Assembly (NCBI GenBank): GCA_029448655.1
Contig: JACCLO010000002.1
Coordinates: forward strand, 2,046,001 to 2,110,000
Source: Wolfiporia cocos
Lineage: Eukaryota; Basidiomycota; Agaricomycetes; Polyporales; Phaeolaceae
Direction of reading: 5' to 3'
Length of the DNA stretch: 64,000 nucleotides
A model generated the notes under the pieces. The model made no database searches and was not told the origin of the DNA. It saw nothing but the letters and a program-made list of their open reading frames with translations. Below, piece after piece: positions 23,357-34,260 of this stretch. Made by a program: the position numbers and the translations under genes. Each line of letters opens with the position of its first letter. Position 1 is the first letter of the stretch.

Positions 23357-23959
23357 GTAAGGGGAGGCGGTGGCACCTGGCCGGCCTGACGACGCCCATC
23401 GCTGCTGCTGGAGCTGTGTATGGACACGACACGAAGAAATCCCTATTATCAAGATACCATACAGATTACGGTCCGCTATTCGGCTGGATGCGCCAGCCCG
23501 CTTTCCCTAGTTTGCTGTTCAGGTTCTATGTGCCCGCACGTGTGCGTATATGCGTTTGATCCGGGTCTTTGTGGGCAATACACTTCTTGCATTGCTCAAT
23601 GCCGCTGGACGCTTCACCCTTCTCACCCGCCGTCCGCCTTCGCTTTCGTCCGTCGCCTGGATCATACATGCAGCGTCCGCGCTCCTCCTATGAACGCTGG
23701 TGAGACGTTGACAGTGTATGTTGCGCTTGACCTCTGCGATGTGTTAATCTTGCTGCTCAATTATTCCTTTGGATTTATGTCTATCTTATGTTCGTCGCCC
23801 ATCATTCTCTGTCCATATTGCACCTGCCTCCCCCTCGCGTAGATCCTCTGATGAATGTGATCTTGTCAACCGTACTGTGTACGTACTCTGCAGACATTGC
23901 CAGGGATACGCTACGAGACGACAGCTGCTGCGTAGATCAGTGTTGTGAAGTAGTCAGTC
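23357..23959. other. Convergent 3' intergenic region
   Basis: This stretch lies between the stops of two converging genes and contains their 3' ends. ORFs here are short and unrecognisable. No RNA gene or repeat is seen. Confidence 0.5.
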
Positions 23960-26213
23960 CTATGCGTGACCTGTATCGCTACCCGAAGTATAATCGTCGT
24001 CCGAAGAAAGCTCGTCGTCTTCGTCTAGCATCAGTGCGCCGAAGCGACCAGTGGCGTCACCCAGCTTGGCATCATCGTCTTCGTCCCCTCCAACCTCGGT
24101 AGCCTCGTCGTCCTCGGCTGATGATAGGCTGTCGTCGTCACTAGCGGTCTCATCTGTCATCGTATCTTCCTGGTCGGAAGCGACATTCTCAAAAACGATG
24201 TCTTCCGCATCACCGGGCATCCAGATGCCAACGTCCTGTTCGCCATGGCTGTGTGCTTCGATCGTACTCGCATCCGTGCCGGGCGGCCAGAACGCCCAGC
24301 GGATCCGGCCCTCTGCCAGGGCTCTCAATACTGGAAACACCAGCCGTCATCACATACGCGCGTGTGCGGACTGCGGATCGGGACTTACTAGCGTTTCCCG
24401 CGCGGTTCACGTCCGGGCGGCCCGCCTGCGCGGTGATCCACCCCTTGCTGAGCGCAAACGCGGTAAGGACGTCCATAGCGGTCCACGGCGTTTCCTTGCG
24501 TGTGGGCGCGTGCACGGGCCCGCCCGCGCGCCAGGTGCGCTTGTCCGCGGACGCGTCGGGCGCGGGGGTGGGATGCGACAGCGCCAGGACGCGCTCGAGC
24601 GGGAGGAGCTGCGCGGCGTAGTAGATACAGAGGGGGACGGCGGAGACACGGGAGATGGGGAAGATGCCGGTGAGGACCTTGACAGGCGTTGACAAATGAT
24701 GAATATGCTACAGAAGACGAGAGGCATACCTGCACTTCCATGGGCACGAAGTTGGGGATGACAAGGCCAGGACAGTCGACGAGCCGTACTTCGGGCGTCC
24801 AGTACAATGTCTGGAAGTGTTTAGTCTGTCATGTCGATGAGTTGGACTCGTATCCGACATGTGGAACTGATAGCGAGCCTACCTTCCCCGGTGTCTTCGA
24901 GGCCTTCACCTTGCGAACCCCGAATAGCGCATTGAGCAGCGAAGATTTGCCCACATTTGGCTGTCCTGACCTGATCTGAGTACTGTTATTCTACGATATG
25001 CACGGTGTTCTCACCTATCAGACCAATTGTGAGGAATTGCGGCTCAACAAAACCTTCTTCATCACCCTGAGTCGTATCTGCGTGCGGGTGGGGTGCAGTT
25101 GCCCCTCCTATAACACTCCCGACTTTGTCACCCTCGGCTCTCATGACCGCACCCCAGTCCACCTCTTTCTTCACCTTGGGCACCCACCTCTTGGCCTTCT
25201 CTGGATCACTGCTTACGTGCTCAGGCGGAACCAACAACTCCGCATGCGTCTCACGCAGAGCATCCACGAGCGTCTCGCGGAACGGCAGGGGAAGATGCGA
25301 TTGCCTGCCCGACGCGCGCTCCCCCCGAGCCGTGTCATGCTCGGCGTATGCCTCAACCTGCACGACACGCGTGCCGGGGAAGCGCGCGCGAAGGTATGCC
25401 TGCCAGGCAGCGGCGCACACAGGGCCGGTGATGTCGACCTTGGTGAGGACGAGGACGGTCCGCGTTTGCGGCGCGGCGGTGGATAGGAAGGCGGTGAGCG
25501 CAGGAGGGAGGTGGATGAGCGGGCAACGCGTGTCGAGGAGGATGAGGATGATGTCAGAGATTTCTGTGACGCGCCAGCTGGATATCTAGTGTGAGAGGAA
25601 GGATGGGAGCGATGAGGGTAAGTACGCACAGCTGTCGCCAGACCTCAAGATTGCGCTCGAAGGATGTCGGCGCGTGCGGCATTTCGGTAGGCTCGGCCTG
25701 AGAGTCACTGGTTACTTCAACGTCCGGTGAACACCATTCACTGAGTATAGAATCGGTCTGCGCGAGCCACTTGCGAAAAAGGCCCTCTTCGTTGGCCTCG
25801 ACCTCCTTCTTGGTCATGTCGTAACGCCACTGCGGCCTCTTTGGGCACGTCAGGTTATCTGATGCGCTGCTACTACCAGCGTCGCTGCTTGAGCTCGGCG
25901 CCGGTTGATCCGTCCCAGGAAAGATGGCCGCATCGAGGGGAATGGGCCGCACAAGCGGAAGCTGGGCGGCGAGCACGCGGGTATCCTCAAGAAATCGTGA
26001 GGGAAGCTTGATGAAGGAAGACTGAAGACGTTTGGAGGAGTCGGCCCTTCGCGTCTCGGGTGCGTGCGCGGCTTTTACTCCCTTGCGTTTCCTGTTGCGC
26101 TTGGGATCACGATCACCCCTTGCGGGTGGAGAGGTGTCGCCGCGCTTCACAGCCCGTTTGAGCAGCAGTTTCTCCCTTCTCTTTTTGTGTGAATTGGGAA
26201 TGCGGCGGGGCAT
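23960..26213 (-). CDS. GNL1-like circularly permuted GTPase (MMR1/HSR1 family)
   Basis: This is a YlqF/YRG-type GTPase implicated in ribosome biogenesis. The basic N-terminus MPRRIPNSHKKRREKLLLKR is typical of GNL1. The permuted order of motifs is clear: WRVTEISDIILILLDTRCP, then G4 as VLTKVD (TKVD in place of NKxD), later G1 as GQPNVGKSSLLN (about 24940), and G3 as DCPGL (about 24775). The insert between G4 and G1 is long and rich in charged residues. The C-terminus is strongly acidic (Asp/Glu/Ser repeats, 23970-24190). Checked introns are canonical. The ATG at 26213 is chosen because the basic tail begins there; the longer upstream frame lacks family similarity. Confidence 0.9.
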
Positions 26214-27919
26214 CGCAGGGTCTTTCGGTTCTGTACTGCTAGTTAGGGCGGGGATACAGCAATGGCTGCTTGATTGATAAGGGTTACTCACAGAGTGTGT
26301 TGGGCGTAGGTTTCGGCAAGCGCAACTTGCAGGGTGACAGTTAATATACAGGTTCCACCGCCGAAGCAACCTTCGGTCCCGCGGCCAGTATGACATGGGG
26401 TTGTGCGCTTTCTTACGAGACGTGAAGTCGCTGTCCGCGCCTGGGTTTCAATTTGCACACGAGCGAGCCCGACGTGACGCCTGAACGACATCTTCTATAT
26501 TGTCTGCAGAGCATGTTGGGCCTAAGTCTCGGCGAGCGCAACTTGCAATGAACGAAACTTTGTAGAGCCAGCCGTTCATGTGGCCAACTCATGTGATCCC
26601 CAAAAGGGGAATGGCCAAAGATATCATATCCTGGACTAGGAGCTAGGCTACTGATCGATATCCCTCGATTGCTCGGTACCACTCGCTCCTAGTCACCGTG
26701 ACACAACGGTGTCCACGATTCAGACGAATCATGCAGATGTGCCGTGCACAACACTATACTGTGACTCGAAGAATCCGACACAGCGCCAGCGGCCCCGGTG
26801 GCGGAGGAACAGTTGCAGCGATCACATTGCATATTGTACAGTGTGCAGCAACTTACTATGTAGCGGTGATAATGGCAGCTCGGAAATTGGCGCTTGTTTC
26901 CTACCTGAGATGCGGGCGCCTATTTCGTCCATGCAAGTGCTTGGGCGAAAATCTGTCGCCGGTCCGTCTACTCAGTGTTGTGTACATTGTAAACCGTTCG
27001 CTGGCATGCGCCAGGTCTTTCGCTAGAAACCCACACGCGACAATCACTAAATATTCAGTGTAACAGTGCCACAGCGAAACGACCAGTTACGTTCACTGTC
27101 GCAATGCAGGGTGGCAGCACGGTGCTACCCTTGTGCCTCATGCGTCTCCACGAGTACAAGGAATCAAGAGTCACTACTAGGCAATATGGCCCTGATTTCT
27201 CAGGGGATCTGAGGGCGTAGCGTCGGCACAAAGTTCTCCCGCGCTGTGGCATAACATGTGGCGCGACTGTGGCAAACCTGCTATTTAGAAGAAGGCCTGG
27301 ATGTCAGCTCTGTCCGGCTATAGTAGTCTTAGTGACTTGAGCGCAATGCAACAGTAAGACAGTGCCAGATCGAACTAAGGACCCGGGTAGGCCGGGCGTA
27401 AAGTGCTTTTAAAGTGGCACTAGTGCCGCACCACATATATGGGTGTAAAGTGCTTTCAGAGTTCAAGGCTACTGATTGTTTATGTGTAACACTAGACTCT
27501 CAACGTTCAACAGCCATTGATTGACTGCGTCGTGTTTGCACGGCCTTACCGCTCCTCCTAAAAGACGAATATGAAATGCCACATCCGCCAATTGTGCCAC
27601 TTTCTTAGTCCTCAGTCCTCAGTGAGGGACACACTATCATCCAATTACGATCATTTCGCGCTGGAGAGCCATGGCACATTATCTAGTATTGCACGACATT
27701 GTCCAGTGCAGACGCAGAGCAAAAGTCGAGCTACCACAAGTCAACCCAGAGATTCAAGAGTATCGAGTATGGCGGGGCTGCCGCATGGTATCATCGTGCT
27801 AGTACGCCTAGCTGCAAGAATCAATAAGGATATATAACGTCCACCAGTCCGCATCCGCTCCAGATCCCCCAGTCCCCCAACCGAGATCCCACTTCGACCG
27901 CCGCAGATCCCGACTTGCG
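26214..27919. other. Intergenic region
   Basis: The stretch holds the GNL1 promoter on the right side of the gene and the 3' flank of the methyltransferase. An imperfect 45-bp direct repeat (26291 and 26507) and a short repeated word GTAAAGTGCTTT (about 27400 and 27447) are present. No ORF looks coding and I see no RNA gene. Confidence 0.5.
26291..26552. repeat. Imperfect dispersed direct repeat, two copies of about 45 bp
   Basis: Copies at about 26291-26338 and 26507-26552 share cagag..tgttgggc.ta.gt.tcggc.agcgcaacttgca with roughly 80 percent identity. They lie upstream of GNL1 in its presumed promoter or leader. Confidence 0.6.
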
Positions 27920-30137
27920 CTACGAGAGGTGCTCGATGCGCACCTTCACGCCGATCATCAGCCGCGCGGAGCGGCAGAATCCCTGGAGGTCCTCGTCCTT
28001 CGCGGCGCGGCGCGCGGCGATGATGTCCTGCCGCAGCCGCTCCTCCTCGACCATCTCCGCGCGCGACATCGGGTCGCGCCGCGGGAGGTCCCACCCGTTG
28101 AGCACCATCGAGTGCCACAGCGACACGCGCGCGCGTACGTCCCTATCAGCACGCTCAGCCCACGCACAAAAAAGCCCCAAACCAAAAAAGGACCACACGC
28201 ACTTCTCGTACCGCTCCACGAGCGCATCAAACTTGGCGCGCGCCGCCGCCTCCGCCGAGAAGTGCTCCTCCGCGAACCCGTGCTGGCACAGGCGCTCGTC
28301 GCCCGCGCGCATGCGCGCGAGCAGCTCGTCCCACATCGCCTCGCGCACGCTCAGCACGAGCAGCAGCGCGCGCAGGAGGTGCATGTTGAGCGCGCGCTCC
28401 TCGAGCGCGAGCAGGTTGTGAATCGAGAAGAACTCCCGCGTCGTCGTGTCGTCCCCGATCGCGGACGAGTCCTTCCGCCGCAGCTCCGCGCTCGGCACCG
28501 GTGCCCGCGCCCCCGGCGATCGGCTCGGCTCCGGCACCCGCACGTCGCTCCCCGCCGTCGACACCGTCGACGAGATCGACGCCGTGCGCTGCGGCCGCTG
28601 CGGCTGCGCGCCGTCGTACGACGCCGAGGAGCGCTGCGAGCTCCCGTCTGCGCTAGAGCGCGTCGAGCCGCTCGAGTCGGTCGGGACCGAGAGGTTCATG
28701 AAGCCGTTCACGTTGACCAGTGGCAGGAAGGGGATCTCCTCGCTCTTTTCCCTCCCTTCGAGGTCGGCGGGGAACAGCAGCGGGGGCGGCGCGTTCAGCT
28801 CGGACGGAGGGGGCTGGAGCGGCGCGAGCGGCGGCATGGGTATACTCAGCACCGGCGGCGCGAACACGTGTCCGAAGTGCGCGGAGAAGTAGGACGGAAG
28901 GGTCGCTGGGAACGGCACCGTTCACGGACGCGCGATAGGACGTCAGAAGCGCGCACTTACCGCTGGGCAGCGGGTTGATAAACCGGTTCTCGAACACGGC
29001 ATGGAAGAGCGACTCGAGAAGCGCGTGCTCGTGCTCGCCCTCGAACACGGGCGAGCGCGGCGCGGGCGACATCGGCGGGCCGTCGGGGAAGTGCATGTAG
29101 GGGCCCTGCGTGTGCGCGTGCAGCGGCTCCGTGAACCAGCGCGGCAGCACCGGGAATATTGCATCTGCCGCGGACCACCTGCGTCAGGGGAGCTCAAGGG
29201 AGACCGCCGGAGTGTTCGGACGTACCTTCTTCGATCTCCTCAATGGTGGCGCCCGTCTTCATCACCCGGCGTATCTCCTGGGAGAGTATGAGCCTTGTGG
29301 GTGCGCGAAGAGCGCTCTGGCCGCACCTCGTATACGGATGGCCACTGTCGCCGATACGCGTGGTGAATAATCGTTCTTCCCATGCCAGGGCAGTCGCGGA
29401 CAGACCTTGTTCTCGGGCACTCCCAGCGCGAGTCCGCAGATGTGGACGCAGTCGAACTCTTCGTCCTCGAACGGGAGCTGTTGCCTGAGGCTTCGGTGCG
29501 CGCGATGTTAGCAGGCTGGTAGCACGACCTGCGCATCACGTACATGTTGCCGTGCACCCACTGGATGCGGCTCGCGATGTCGGACGGCAGCATGTGGAGG
29601 GGGATTTGGACGTTCATGAGGTCGAAGCCGACCTTGAGGATATATTGGCAGCGAGCCCGGAGAAGGGGCGGACGAGACTCACAAAAGTGCTGTCCGGCCA
29701 TTCTTTCGCCGCGTCGACGATCCAGACCCCGAGCTGACGGCGTCTCAGCTGCCTTCAGCGACGCAGCCATCAGCACCACTCACCCCGCACCCGACGTCGA
29801 GGACGCGTTTCGGGGGGTTTCCGTGCCAGTCGATGGTCGTGCACATGCCCTGTTTGATATAGCGGATGACATACTGGTCCAGCGGGCCTCTGAGCGCGAT
29901 GAGACGGCGAGGGATGCGGACGAGGGCGCGTGCTTACAGCTCGAGATCCTGCTTGTTGTACGAGATGGGGTAGGGCGCCTTGTCCCTGCCGTAGCTGTGG
30001 AGCCTGCTCCCGTACTGGACGATCCACTTGTCCTCGCGCGCGGGCGGCTTCCCGTTGGGACTGCGCTCGTCGGGCGCGGTGGGGACCGGTGGGGGCGCAT
30101 AGCTGGGGCGGGGCGAGTGGTGGGCGGAGGCGGACAT
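27920..30137 (-). CDS. SAM-dependent class I methyltransferase
   Basis: A Rossmann-fold methyltransferase. The glycine-rich SAM-binding motif I, RVLDVGCG, lies at about 29787-29812 on the minus strand. Further visible blocks are WIVQYGSRLHSYGRDKAPYP near the N-terminus, CTTIDWHGNPPKR before motif I, an exon with FDLMNVQIPLHMLPSDIASR, then PFEDEEFDCVHICGLALGVP (a motif IV/post-IV region). Next comes an exon bearing LILSQEIRRVMKTGATIEEI, and a long helical C-terminal half with Ser-rich and Pro-rich insertions. The architecture resembles the uncharacterised methyltransferases common in basidiomycetes. Substrate unknown. High GC produces very long antisense ORFs here, which are shadows. Confidence 0.8.
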
Positions 30138-30776
30138 GAGATGCGGTGGGGGAGAGAGAGGACAGGCGCGCGCATCTGGGGAGAGGGAGATGACGAGTGA
30201 TTTTGAGTTCGATCAGAGTGCACGGAGGGCGACCCTGTTCGTCCTCTACTATCACGCGCCGCTTAGCGGCTTGGGTCGTCAGCGCTCGCGGTAAGCTGCA
30301 ATGTCCCGCGTGGCCGCGCGGCGTGGTCAGCGTGGCCAGCGGCGAGCAGGTGCCAGCACAACAGCTGGCCAGAGGATGGGGACGAGCGCCAATCGAGATA
30401 CCGACCCTGAGATCGATCGACTTTGTTCGTCGACGACATCGGCACGCGCAGTTCTTTGTCCGACACCCTCAGCTTGCGCGCTGAACCCCTCCGACCGAGG
30501 AGTAAAGTTGACCTTTATATAACATCGCCGGCCTCTGCGGATCGGACTCGTGCACTGAGGGAAAGCCCACGCTAGATTCTGGGTGCTGTCGCCCGTGATG
30601 GGCGCCAAGTGTTGCCAAATCGGGGGAAACAGCCACATCGGCGCAAACAAAGGATAATCACAGTCCCTGCCCAGGCAAAGCCAGGCTCGCACTCTCCTCT
30701 GCGTCATCTTATGGTCCGCCCAGGGCCATATATTCCTTCCTCGCCGCGCACGCCTGCATTCACATCACACTCACCC
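30138..30776. other. Divergent promoter region between methyltransferase and PA-TM-RING genes
   Basis: The two genes start in opposite directions about 640 bp apart. A TTTATATAA box lies near 30512. No gene is seen inside. Confidence 0.45.
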
Positions 30777-32208
30777 ATGCCCCCGCTCCTCGCCCTCCTC
30801 GCCCTCGCCCCGCTCCTCCACCCCGCACACGCCCACCCCGCCGACTGGCTGCACAAGTTCTCCGCCTCCGCGCGCGAGGACGGCTCCTGGTTCTGGGGCT
30901 GGGCGTGGGCCGCCGACGGCGCCGTCTCCATCGTCGACCGCTCCCCGCCCGTCACCTTCCCCGCCCGCCCCGCCTCCTTCGGCCTCGAGCTCGCCGAGCC
31001 CCTCCTCGGCTACGTGATCCCCCTCGTCGCCTTCACCGCCCCGTGCGCCGGCAACGACTCGCACGAGGACACGACCATGCGCTACTACAACGCCGACCCC
31101 GTCCAGGGCTGCCCGCACCTTTGCGTCGGCGACGGCGGGCACTCGCCCGACCCGAACGAGTCGTGGATCGCCCTCGTGCAGCGCGGAGGCTGCCCCTTCG
31201 TCGAGAAGGCGCGGCAGGCGCAGCGCCTCGGCGCAAAGGCCGTCGTCGTGGGCGGCGACAGCGTCAACCCGGACGCGCTGCTCAACATGTACAGCGAGAG
31301 TGCGTCCTCCCCAGCCGCCCTGCGTACCCCGCCTGATCCTCTGCAGGAGACTCGTCCGACCTGACGATCGCGGCGACGTTCATCAAGTACTGGGACTATG
31401 TCGAGCTGCTCTCGCTCATCGCGGCGTCCAACACGACGCACTCCGGGCTCAAGACGCTCTCGCTCCTGCTCAGCACCGAGTACTCTGCGTGGGAATGGTA
31501 CTCGTGCGTCCCTCCCGTATTCTTTACTCGTGCTGATCCCGAGCCGCCGCGCAGGCCGATCATCACATTCATCGTCATCCTGCTTCTCCCGTCCCTGCTC
31601 ACATTCATCACGCTCGTCATCCACCGCGTGCGCGCCGCCCGCGCAGCGCAGCGCGACCGCGCGCCCGAGGACGTTGTGCACGGCCTGCCGTGGCGCGTAT
31701 GGACGGGCACGGGCTGGGAGAAGCACGAGGCGCCGTACGTGCCGGGTGAGCGCGACGTCGAAGCGGGCCTCGCGGCGGGCACGCCGTCGACCTCGCACGA
31801 CGTCGAGCTGCCGGCGTGGGTCGAGCAGCAGGTCGAGTGCGCGATCTGCCTGGAGGAGTTCGCGAAGAACGATCGCGTGCGCGTGCTGCCGTGCTACCAC
31901 ATGTTCCACATGGACGAGGTCGACGAGTGGCTCATCCACAAGAAGAAACTGGTGCGTCGCGCGGACGCTTTTTTTCTTGTCGCCGACTGTGTGCTGATTG
32001 CTGGGTCGTGCGGCAGTGCCCGGTGTGCAAGCTTGACGTGACGCGCCCGTACCCACCGAGTACGCACGCGAGCCCGCACTCGCCGCCAGACGATCACGAG
32101 CAGGAACATGTGCTCACGGACCTGCCCTCGCCTACGTCACCCCCTGCCCAGGAAACCACGCCATTACTACAGGACAATGCCGAGCACCGCTATCACGCTG
32201 TCTCATGA
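30777..32208 (+). CDS. PA-TM-RING E3 ubiquitin ligase (RNF13/RMR-like) with altered RING
   Basis: A signal peptide ([20 protein letters not shown]) is followed by a protease-associated domain ([29 protein letters not shown]). One transmembrane helix comes next ([20 protein letters not shown]), then a cytosolic RING-H2 domain: [10 protein letters not shown]...[17 protein letters not shown]...CPVCK. Family members are endosomal/vacuolar membrane ligases. Three or four GT-AG introns are visible, one splitting the RING just before CPVCK. In the H-x2-C-[VI]-D-x-W-L segment of the usual RING-H2 the Cys is replaced by Glu ([10 protein letters not shown]), so one zinc ligand is missing. The C-terminus is Pro/Ser/His-rich and ends in HYHAVS-like residues. 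Confidence 0.88.
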
Positions 32209-34260
32209 CCCGCGCAAAGGACCCGCCCGGTGCATCTCATGACATCGCCCTTGTCCATCGCTCACGACATGCCGATCTCCCCTCCCTTCACTTTCACAAC
32301 CACCCCATTGCACTGTGCCTGCGCCTGCACGACATGACATTGTAAAAATCAGCTGGATGTGTTGCTATAATTTGCCGGTGGCAGTACCGGACGACGCGCA
32401 AAGTGTACTTTAGTGTACAGAAGATAGAATACGACCTGCTTAATGTGCACACTGACGTCGCCGCTCGCGAGGCCCAGGTGCTCTTCGTTTTCGTTACGAC
32501 ATCCCCTGTTCGCATTCCCGCCACGCAGATCTGCGACCCTAGCGGCGCAGAATGAGAGCCTGCCCGAAGCGTATGTGCGACCATGCTGCAGGTCTCTCAA
32601 GAGTGTAAGGTCCCCGCCACTGGCGTTATCGCCGCGTCGCGAGCGTCCTGGCCTCAAGGGACAAGCGCACCTGCTAGGCGCGCCGTAATAGAGGCTCCCG
32701 CAAGCGCGCTCCGAGCCGAGTGCTAGCGTACACCGCGGAGCGCTCTCGCGCGCAGCAGGGATTCGCAACATCGGACGGCGTGCGCGCTCGACTGTCGTCA
32801 TGATCCACTTGCGGTGCTATTTGAATCGTGCCCCGATCGCGGAAGGAGCTCTGGCTCTGGCTCTGTGCTAGATTGGGCGGCTGTGTGAGTGGCGCTTCAG
32901 AGATGCCGTTGCGAGAGCTGGGGGACGTGCGGATGGGCAAGTGCGCTCTGTGCTCAGATTTGGCATCAGCTCTGTGGTAGCAGTCGGGCGAATGTTTTAC
33001 ATAACATTTAAGATGTCGTCGATGATGGCTGCGGGAACTCTTCACAGCCTCTTGCGTGTTGAAATAGTGGCTAGAGACTTCAGCTCACTTCACCGTAAAC
33101 TCACCAGTTCCTCGTTGCACCTAGCAGCATCGGGGCCGTCATGATCTGTTACGACCGCGTCAGGGTCGAGCTGAGCACCCACATTGCCCAGGAAAGAGAA
33201 TGCGGCCGGCAAGTTCGTTCCATTGCGAGATTGTTGCTGCGTGATGCCGTCGCGTAGGGTTTACACCATGCAAGCAGCCTAGAAGAGACCTCAGTCTGAC
33301 GAAGATTACAATGCTGCGCTCTCTCAAGAGGGAGCGTATATTTGAGTGCTGCTAAGGCTGGCTTCATTATCTTCTGCGATTCGATGGTGCGTTCAGTTCG
33401 GAATACCATTGAATGCCCAGTACGTACGGGTCCACGATGTATAGTTCTTCAACACCAGATTACCACAAACTTGAGCGCTCGAGCCTTGACCCTGTTCCCC
33501 CGTCAGCCATTCAAGAAGCTGAAACTGGAAGACCTGATCACTAGTGCCGGTGAGAACTGGGTCAGGGTTGCTTGCAGTGGATCGCCAACGCGGGAAGCCT
33601 GTCGTTACAAGCCCAGCTTAAGCGTGATGGCACCCATGTGCTGCTATCCAGCACTCAGTACCACGAACAGGACCATTCCATGTTTCAGACGAGCTACCAT
33701 CTGCGTGGTCCGAGATCTGAACCACATTTGGTCACGGTGTGGTGACGAGCGATCACGTGATATATGCGATGTTGGTTCCACGCGCGTTCGCGTTTGCGCC
33801 GCGTACAATCTTCGGTCCTCAGACCGCAAAAGCAAATGAGCGCTCTGCCTGTTTGTTGCAAAGAAACCTATTCCGGTGCTGTAGTCTATACTCGAACTTT
33901 GTTACATCTCAGCCATGATCAAGGGCTTGTGATACAACTTAAGGCTTGAAGGCTCTCTCCGAGTCGAACAGGTCCTATTGCGGCGCCGTGGGCAACATGC
34001 GTGCTGTGTGGTGCTTTATTCTCCCCTCATAAAAACTATAAAACCTACCACTATTGTACAGGTGAAGTAACACAATGGACAATGGCTAATACCAAAATGG
34101 TCCGCTGGTCTGCACTCTGACAGGTTAGCTAGAAATCGTCGCAATACGATCTCTTCTATCTGTCAGCCTCCATCTAAAGCGTTTCCTGTTGCGTCACCTG
34201 GCGTGCTCGCTGCTCTCCCCCATCTGAATCTCGTGTCTCTAGCCGCATCGCATCTCTCCA
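32209..34260. other. Intergenic region
   Basis: Two kilobases hold no recognisable gene. The longest ORFs (32674-33045 minus, 33342-33839 plus) have no family signature and atypical composition. The last 200 bp should be the ThrE-like promoter. I see no clear repeat or RNA gene. Confidence 0.5.

Noticed and set aside
27929..28978. 349-codon plus-strand ORF
   Set aside because: It is an Arg/Leu-rich antisense shadow of the GC-rich methyltransferase exons.
31085..32056. 323-codon minus-strand ORF
   Set aside because: It is an antisense shadow of the PA-TM-RING gene. The plus-strand protein has clear domains and splice sites.
33342..33839. 165-codon ORF in the large intergenic region
   Set aside because: Composition is irregular, with many Cys and Arg. 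It shows no intron structure or family resemblance, so it is probably random.
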